Position numbers and translations under genes: made by a program. A model generated the notes under the pieces. That model worked only from the letters and a program-made list of their open reading frames with translations. It did not search any database and was not told the DNA's origin. From contig CBDCPI010000006.1 in assembly GCA_965220245.1 (NCBI GenBank), forward strand, positions 371,707 to 435,706: a DNA stretch of 64,000 nucleotides, given 5' to 3'. Below, one piece after another: positions 59,526 to 64,000 of the stretch (the stretch's first letter is position 1; each line of letters opens with the position of its first letter). Origin of the DNA: CBDCPI01 sp965220245 (lineage in GTDB: Bacteria > Chloroflexota > Dehalococcoidia > Lucifugimonadales > UBA3495).

Positions 59526-59889
59526 TCATTACTCCTAGGCAATCCGTGCTTGGGGAATTATTCCTGCTTCATTGCTAGTGGGCCAGTAGGGTTGGCAGGT
59601 AATTTACCATACAAAGCAGGCTCGGGCAATTGAATGCCGGAGAGGGGGCGGGGCCTTTCGATTCTCGGATGACCCCTTCTCCCTTGAGGGAGAAAGTTAA
59701 GATGAGGGTGAAGTCCTTCGCACCAGCTATGATTGCCATAGTGAACCCCTCCGAACACCAATGGGCCCGGCATCAGTATATAATACCCGCCGGGGCTTTG
59801 ACCGTTGACGCGACGGCCGGCCCGGCGCCCTCGTCGCCACGAGGGGATTGGAGCCGTTGCACTCTTCGGCTTGGAGGTCCGTTGGCACC
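59526..59889. other. intergenic region with a hairpin repeat and -10-like element
   Basis: 364 bases. It contains ttctcccttgagggagaa (59686-59703), a common dispersed hairpin, and a -10-like TATAAT at 59779-59784 in front of the histidine decarboxylase gene, without a clear -35. A ggaggt at about 59872 serves as ribosome-binding site for the start at 59890. No gene is otherwise supported. Confidence 0.5.
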
Positions 59890-61008
59890 ATGAATAACCC
59901 GAGTATGGAAACCGAAGCACGACTCGACGCGCTGCTGCGCGATTTCGAAGCGTGGAGCAGGCGGCAAGTGGGCTACCCTTGTAACCAGGTCTTCGACTAC
60001 TCGGCGCTGCTGCCCTTCATGGGGTACTGCGTCAACAACATCGGCGATCCTTTTCACGACAGCAACTTCTACAGCAACACCCACGAGATAGAGCGCGAAG
60101 TCATCGCCCGCTTCGCCGGCCTGATGCGCCTGGCGCAGGAGCAGGCGTGGGGCTACGTTACGTCCGGCGGGACCGAGGGCAACATGTACGGCCTGTACTT
60201 GGGGCGCGAGCTTTTCCCGGACGGCGTAGTCTACTTCTCCCAGGACACCCACTACAGCGTCCGCAAGCTGCTGCGGGTGCTGAGGGCCCGAAACATTATG
60301 ATAAAGAGCCAGGACAACGGGGAAGTGGACTATGACGACCTCTACGAGACCATACGAATCAATCGTGACGCGCCGGTCATCTTCATAGCGAACATAGGCA
60401 CTACGATGAAAGGCGCCGTGGATGACGTAAGGCGGGTGCGCGGCATCCTCGATGACCTGGCGGTTACGGACTTCTACATTCACGCGGATGCCGCCCTTAG
60501 CGGCATGATTCTGCCTTTCGTGGAGGAACCGCAGCCATACGGGTTCGATAACGGCTTCGACAGCGTGGCGGTCAGCGGACACAAGCTGATCGGCTCCCCG
60601 CTGCCCTGCGGCGTCGCGCTGACCAAGCGCGATTACGTGGCGCGTATCGCCCGGTCTGTCGAGTACGTCGGGGTGCTGGATACTACGCTGACGGGGTCGC
60701 GCAACGGGCTGACGCCGCTCATGTTGTGGTACGCCTTCGAGCGTTACGGACTGGACGGTTTTAGGGAGATCGTGGCCGAGATGCTGGCGGTCGCCGAGTA
60801 CGCGGTCGCGCGTTTCAACAGCAGCGGCATTCCCGCGTGGCGCAATAAGAACTCGGTTACGGTGGTCTTTCCGAGGCCGTCCAGGGACGTTCTTCGCAAG
60901 TGGCAGATCGCTCCGTATGAGGACATCGCCCACATCATCACTATGCCGCACGTAACCCGTGAGATGGTGGACGAGGTTGTGGCTGACTGCGTGCGGCAAG
61001 AGCACTGA
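59890..61008 (+). CDS. hdc: histidine decarboxylase-like PLP-dependent enzyme
   Basis: The 372-residue protein has the group II decarboxylase pattern: SNTHEIEREVI, GYVTSGGTEGNMYGLYLGRE, the HAD motif before (FYIHADAALSGMI, 196-208) and the PLP lysine K232 in VSGHKLIGSPLPCGV. This combination is typical of PLP-dependent histidine decarboxylases, which form histamine from histidine. It starts at ATG with ggaggt twelve bases earlier. A tandem ACT-domain gene follows 11 bases downstream. Another amino-acid decarboxylase of the same family is possible. Confidence 0.88.
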   Translation: MNNPSMETEARLDALLRDFEAWSRRQVGYPCNQVFDYSALLPFMGYCVNNIGDPFHDSNFYSNTHEIEREVIARFAGLMRLAQEQAWGYVTSGGTEGNMYGLYLGRELFPDGVVYFSQDTHYSVRKLLRVLRARNIMIKSQDNGEVDYDDLYETIRINRDAPVIFIANIGTTMKGAVDDVRRVRGILDDLAVTDFYIHADAALSGMILPFVEEPQPYGFDNGFDSVAVSGHKLIGSPLPCGVALTKRDYVARIARSVEYVGVLDTTLTGSRNGLTPLMLWYAFERYGLDGFREIVAEMLAVAEYAVARFNSSGIPAWRNKNSVTVVFPRPSRDVLRKWQIAPYEDIAHIITMPHVTREMVDEVVADCVRQEH

Positions 61009-61019
61009 GGAGGATTCCT

Positions 61020-61412
61020 ATGGAGAGAATCATCATCATGGTGAAAAACGAGGTCGGGGTAATCGCGGACATAACCGGGTTACTGGCCGAATCGGGCGTC
61101 AACTTACTGACCATCAACACCGAGAGCGCTGATGGCACGGGTATCGTAATCATAAAAACTGACGAGAACGATCGCGCCCTGGACGTGCTGACGAGCGGGG
61201 GCTTTAAGGCGGTCATCGACGACGCACTGGTCATTAGGCTCCGCGACGAGCCTGGCGCTCTCGCAAGAGTAGCGGAGAAGCTCAAGCACGCCGGAGTGAA
61301 CATACAAAGCCTGCACATACTGGACCGCTACGACGGTTACGCGACGGTGGCCCTGTCCGCCGACGACCGCGCAAAAGCCGAAGCGCTGGTGGACAGCGAG
61401 TCCCTATTGTAG
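61020..61412 (+). CDS. tandem ACT-domain protein, probable allosteric regulator of the decarboxylase
   Basis: The 130-residue protein is two ACT domains in a row: MERIIIMVKNEVGVIADITGLLAESGVNLLTINTES (residues 1-36) and ALVIRLRDEPGALARVAEKLKHAGVNIQSLHILDR (about 73-107). Each has the GVIADI / GALARV glycine-rich turn that binds small ligands. It has no enzymatic domain. The gap to hdc is 11 bases with gaggaggattcct, so the two are co-transcribed. I infer that it senses an amino acid, perhaps histidine, and controls the decarboxylase; no direct evidence exists. Confidence 0.85.
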   Translation: MERIIIMVKNEVGVIADITGLLAESGVNLLTINTESADGTGIVIIKTDENDRALDVLTSGGFKAVIDDALVIRLRDEPGALARVAEKLKHAGVNIQSLHILDRYDGYATVALSADDRAKAEALVDSESLL

Positions 61413-61683
61413 ACTGAGCGGAAGGACAACAAAGGTAACCACCACCTCAACTAGAACCCAATTCAAGGAAAATATAATACTGTGTTGCCGAAGTAACCCA
61501 GTAGCGGCGAGATGTGCACGATACAGTAGGACTGCTTTTTGAACCGGTACAGCTTCCTAGCTGCCGGGGTCCTGGTAACGCTGGTGTTCCTGCTGTTGCT
61601 AATCACATGCCGGACCACCGGGTTGCCCGTGTCCGAGGCTAGGAAAACCGATTCGCCAGCGACATTGGGCGCCGGTCACTCAG

Positions 61684-61829
61684 GGTCTTTCAGTTTTCAT
61701 GTTGGAGTGGTGCAGTAATCCCTACAACGTCATTCTGAGGAGCTTGCGCCGAAGAATCTAAAGTTCTTCGGCGCAAAATGGGCAGGATTTTAGACCCTTC
61801 GCTGCGCTCAGGGTGACAACTGAAAGACT
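61684..61829. repeat. dispersed repeat family A, copy 2 (in the 61413-61867 gap)
   Basis: It begins ggtctttcagttttcatg and ends gacaactgaaagactc, so its ends are inverted repeats. The middle (tggtgcagtaatccctacaa, cattctgaggagcttgcgcc, gaagaatctaaag) is almost the same as at 12938-13069. The rest of this 455-base gap contains a -10-like TATAAT (61473-61478) and a possible 59-codon frame at 61539 starting with TTG and lacking a ribosome-binding site, which I do not call. Confidence 0.75.
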
Positions 61830-61867
61830 CTGGCCGGTTACTATTGGGAAGCGAAAGAGTCCCGGGC

Positions 61868-62254
61868 CTACTGCTGCGATAGGTGGCGCACGTGGTAAAT
61901 TCGCGGCCTAGACCGCTCCGGACCTTGGTCCTCCCCTGGAGGAATTGAGATTGAGACCAAGTCTACCCGCCAAGGAGCATCTTCCTTACCACCCTCCTGC
62001 AAGTAGAGCTGAGAGGCGGCAAACAACCGCCGCAATTTGGCCCTGGAAAGGGACTCCTCGGGAGCGCCAAAGCTACCGCTGCGGCGGGTGCGGACCTCGA
62101 CAAAAACCAGTTCCTCGCCATCCAGAGCCACGATGTCCACTTCACCGTAGCGACACCGGTAGTTGGTGGTCAAGATCTGGTACCCGTTGTCTTGAAGGAA
62201 CCGGCCCGCCAGTCGCTCACCCCAACTCCCCAGCATAGTCTTTGGCGTCGGCAC
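61868..62254 (-). CDS. UPF0102/YraN-like endonuclease-fold protein
   Basis: The 128-residue protein has the family's conserved core: GERLAGRFLQDNGYQILTTNYRC, GEVDIVALDGEELVFVEVRTR (the E-x-D, V-E-V-x-x-R metal-site motifs) and RRLFAASQLYLQEGG. YraN-like proteins resemble Holliday-junction-type restriction folds and are normally next to rnhB. It starts at GTG (an ATG six codons later is possible), one base after the rnhB stop, so the two are one operon. Confidence 0.9.
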   Translation of the reverse strand: MPTPKTMLGSWGERLAGRFLQDNGYQILTTNYRCRYGEVDIVALDGEELVFVEVRTRRSGSFGAPEESLSRAKLRRLFAASQLYLQEGGKEDAPWRVDLVSISIPPGEDQGPERSRPRIYHVRHLSQQ

Positions 62255-62255
62255 G

Positions 62256-62894
62256 TTACGCTACGCCCCAGGCCCTCGCCGAGTCGCGCACCGGAGCAAA
62301 GGACCTGCGGTGCAGGCTACAAGGCCCCAATTCCTGGAGGCGGAGGCGGTGTTGGGGCGTGGGGTAGCCCTTGTTTTGGGCAAAGAAATATCCTGGGAAT
62401 TGTGCATCGGCCTCCAGCATCAACCGGTCACGAGTCACTTTGGCCACGTTGGACGCCGCCGCAATGGAATAGCTGACGCTGTCGCCCTTGACGATGGACT
62501 GGTAAGGCAACGGACACTCCCGGATAGGCACGTAGTCCAGCAACAGATAGGCGGGTGAGACCGGCAGCGCGGCAACCGCCCACATCATGGCCTGGATGGC
62601 AGCTTTGCCGATGCCGATGCTATCGATCTCCTCAACGCCGGCTTGGCCCACCCCCACCGCCAGAGCGTGTTGGCGCACTACCTCAACAGCCCGTTCCCGT
62701 TGAGATTGACTAAGGGCCTTGCTATCGTCCAAGAGGTCTAGCCAATGTTCGCGGCCAGTGAGACCGGGCGGCAAAATCACCGCGGCGGCAACGACGGGGC
62801 CAGCCAAGGGGCCTCGCCCCGCCTCGTCCACCCCCGCCACCAATTCATACCCCGTTAACCGGAGCCCTAGCTCCAAGGATAAGTCTGGCGCCAC
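62256..62894 (-). CDS. rnhB: ribonuclease HII
   Basis: The GTG at 62894 (VAPDLSLELGLRLTGYELVAG) is chosen because aggtggg precedes it and the longer frame upstream runs through a dispersed repeat. The 212-residue protein has GVDEAGRGPLAGPVVAAAV with the catalytic DE, and DSKALSQSQRE, LLDY and YSIAAASNVAKVTRD. It removes RNA from RNA-DNA hybrids and single ribonucleotides. The neighbouring yraN-like gene is the usual partner. Confidence 0.93.
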   Translation of the reverse strand: MAPDLSLELGLRLTGYELVAGVDEAGRGPLAGPVVAAAVILPPGLTGREHWLDLLDDSKALSQSQRERAVEVVRQHALAVGVGQAGVEEIDSIGIGKAAIQAMMWAVAALPVSPAYLLLDYVPIRECPLPYQSIVKGDSVSYSIAAASNVAKVTRDRLMLEADAQFPGYFFAQNKGYPTPQHRLRLQELGPCSLHRRSFAPVRDSARAWGVA

Positions 62895-62920
62895 ACACCC
62901 ACCTGCCAAAGTTGTCTTGC

Positions 62921-63075
62921 AGGGTCCTTTAATTGTCACCCCGAATGCAGTGAGGGGTCTAAAATTCCTCCGGCAAGCCAAGGTTGGTTCTGGACAAGGG
63001 CTTTAGATTCTTCAGTCGCTGAGTTTATCCTGAGCAAAGTCAAAGGGCTCCTTCAGAATGACAATTGAAAGACCC
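62921..63075. repeat. dispersed repeat family A, copy 5 (inverted)
   Basis: It begins agggtcctttaattgtcacc and ends agaatgacaattgaaagacc, in the opposite orientation to the copies at 25771 and 37692. It lies just upstream of rnhB, so its end may affect that gene's promoter. Confidence 0.75.
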
Positions 63076-63131
63076 AAGGTCGTCTTGAGGCCACCCTGTC
63101 GAAAAACGTTGCGAAGAATTACGGCGGATGG

Positions 63132-64000
63132 CTAAACAAGCTCCGCGCCGGGAATATCCCTTTCGATAATTCCGCCACCCAGCAGTACGTCCCCCTGATA
63201 GAAGACGGCCGCTTGCCCCGGCGTGACGGCGCGTTGCGGTTCTTCAAAGAAGACCATCGCCCCGTCGGGCCGCGGATACAGGACCGCTTTGGATTCTTGG
63301 GACTTGTAGCGGATTTTTACGCTTACCGCCACCGGCTTGCCGGGCGCTGTTCCCGAGAGGAAATTGACCCGGGAAACCCACATCCGGTCCCGGTACAAAT
63401 CGGACTCTGGCCCCACCACAACCCGGTTGGTTTCCGGCTCCAGCCGCAATACGAACTTAGGCTCCCCTTGGGCGATCCCCAGCCCGCGGCGTTGGCCCAC
63501 GGTATAGAATTCGATGCCCCGGTGACGCCCGATGACCTTTCCGTTAGGGTCCACGATGTCTCCGGCTTCGGGATCGACACGGTCTCTCAAGAAAGCCTTG
63601 TAGTCGCCAAAGGGGATAAAGCAAATATCCTGGCTATCCGGCTTGTTGGCATTGCCGAAGCCAGCGTCCTCCGCCATGGCCCGGATGGCATCCTTGGGAT
63701 AGCGTCCGACCGGCATCAGGGTATGCGCCAGCTCTTTTTGGCCCATGCCAAACAAGACGTAAGACTGGTCCTTGGTGGTGTCCACCGCCTTCTTCAGGAC
63801 CATTGCTTCACTGGTGTGCTCAATGGTGGCATAGTGCCCGGTGGCTACGTAGTCCGCTTGCAACGCGGCGGCCCGGTTCATTAAGAAATTGAATTTGATT
63901 TTGTCGTTACAAGCAATGCAGGGATGGGGAGTCCGTCCCTTCTGGTACTCGGCGCAGAAGTAGTCGATCACGTGGGCTTGGAACTCCCGCTGAACGTTCA
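63132..64000 (-). CDS. mnmA: tRNA-specific 2-thiouridylase MnmA, C-terminal part (5' end outside window)
   Basis: The frame is open to the right edge (LNVQREFQAH upstream of VIDYF), so the gene begins beyond the window. Visible parts include the catalytic cysteines (PHPCIACNDK; SQDICFIP), the lid (KDQSYVLFGMGQKELAHTLMPVG) and the C-terminal YTVGQRRGLGI and barrel domain (PGQAAVFYQGDVLLGGGII). MnmA thiolates U34 of tRNAs for Lys, Glu and Gln with ATP and a sulfur relay. The missing N-terminus would contain the ATP-pyrophosphatase P-loop. Confidence 0.93.
   Translation of the reverse strand, partial: NVQREFQAHVIDYFCAEYQKGRTPHPCIACNDKIKFNFLMNRAAALQADYVATGHYATIEHTSEAMVLKKAVDTTKDQSYVLFGMGQKELAHTLMPVGRYPKDAIRAMAEDAGFGNANKPDSQDICFIPFGDYKAFLRDRVDPEAGDIVDPNGKVIGRHRGIEFYTVGQRRGLGIAQGEPKFVLRLEPETNRVVVGPESDLYRDRMWVSRVNFLSGTAPGKPVAVSVKIRYKSQESKAVLYPRPDGAMVFFEEPQRAVTPGQAAVFYQGDVLLGGGIIERDIPGAELV

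Noticed and set aside
59773..61005. Long minus-strand frame of 410 codons opposite the histidine decarboxylase gene
   Set aside because: It is an antisense shadow of a GC-rich gene; it has no ribosome-binding site and its translation is low in recognisable protein character, while the plus strand has clear enzyme motifs.
61539..61719. A 59-codon frame with a hydrophobic segment
   Set aside because: It begins with TTG, has no ribosome-binding site and runs into a dispersed repeat.

Overview
The window looks like a chromosomal segment of a GC-rich, aerobic, heterotrophic bacterium. The best guess is the Chloroflexota, SAR202/Dehalococcoidia side. This rests on many luciferase-like (LLM) and F420/PPOX flavoproteins, Rieske oxygenases, GMC oxidoreductases, lactonase propellers, and subtilases with PPC domains. 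It is inference from gene content; no 16S rRNA is present. Housekeeping anchors are the ligA 3' end (left edge), tRNA-Asn (26.08 kb), rpsU (59.3 kb), and a yraN-like gene, rnhB and mnmA (61.9-64 kb, mnmA cut by the right edge).

Layout. 0-5.5 kb: after ligA comes a run of small plus-strand genes with strong ribosome-binding sites and no hallmark of a known element. It includes a GHKL-ATPase fused to an HExxH metalloprotease-like domain and a HAD phosphatase, and resembles phage or plasmid cargo. 6.2-25.6 kb: catabolic genes, namely a C-C hydrolase, a two-subunit Rieske dioxygenase, a second Rieske oxygenase, a 2-keto-4-pentenoate hydratase-like enzyme, an MFS transporter, and two reductive pyrimidine-degradation enzymes (dihydropyrimidinase, beta-ureidopropionase) around an LLM enzyme. 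A Panacea-type toxin-antitoxin pair lies at 9.2-10 kb. At 13.1-15.8 kb is a glycine-reductase component-B-like pair whose GrdB-like member needs an in-frame TGA read as selenocysteine. 26-31 kb: tRNA-Asn, then a secreted 1348-residue subtilase with its probable propeptide in a separate overlapping gene. 31.4-33 kb: a two-gene operon encoding a second selenoprotein (UGSC family), again through an in-frame TGA. 33-43 kb: a Phd/RelE-like pair, lipoprotein, ThDP enzyme, two LLM enzymes, lactonase, zinc alcohol dehydrogenase and Baeyer-Villiger monooxygenase. 43.4-47.3 kb: a PIN toxin and a single-chain type ISP-like restriction-modification enzyme inserted beside the 3' scar of a lost gene. 47.4-58 kb: an acyl-CoA-dehydrogenase-fold monooxygenase, two tandem GMC oxidoreductases, a GLUG-repeat surface protein, and fragments of GMC, MetE-like and HsdM genes. 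58-64 kb: an LVIVD propeller, rpsU, a histidine decarboxylase/ACT-domain pair, and the rnhB and mnmA housekeeping genes.

The most striking signal is recoding. Two unrelated genes, 18 kb apart, each have a UGA inside a conserved selenoprotein motif, with coding continuing in frame afterwards. Each is followed 11-12 nt later by a perfect 7-bp hairpin with a 3-nt, G-starting loop, a near-identical bacterial SECIS geometry. The GrdE-like partner of the first lacks the cysteine that normally becomes the pyruvoyl group, so this component-B-like enzyme probably does not use classical glycine-reductase chemistry. No GrdA, GrdC/D or Sec-incorporation genes lie in the window.

The intergenic space is full of dispersed palindromic repeats (at least three families plus a 35-bp sequence seen twice). 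One has inserted in frame into a GMC gene. Several truncated genes show active remodelling.
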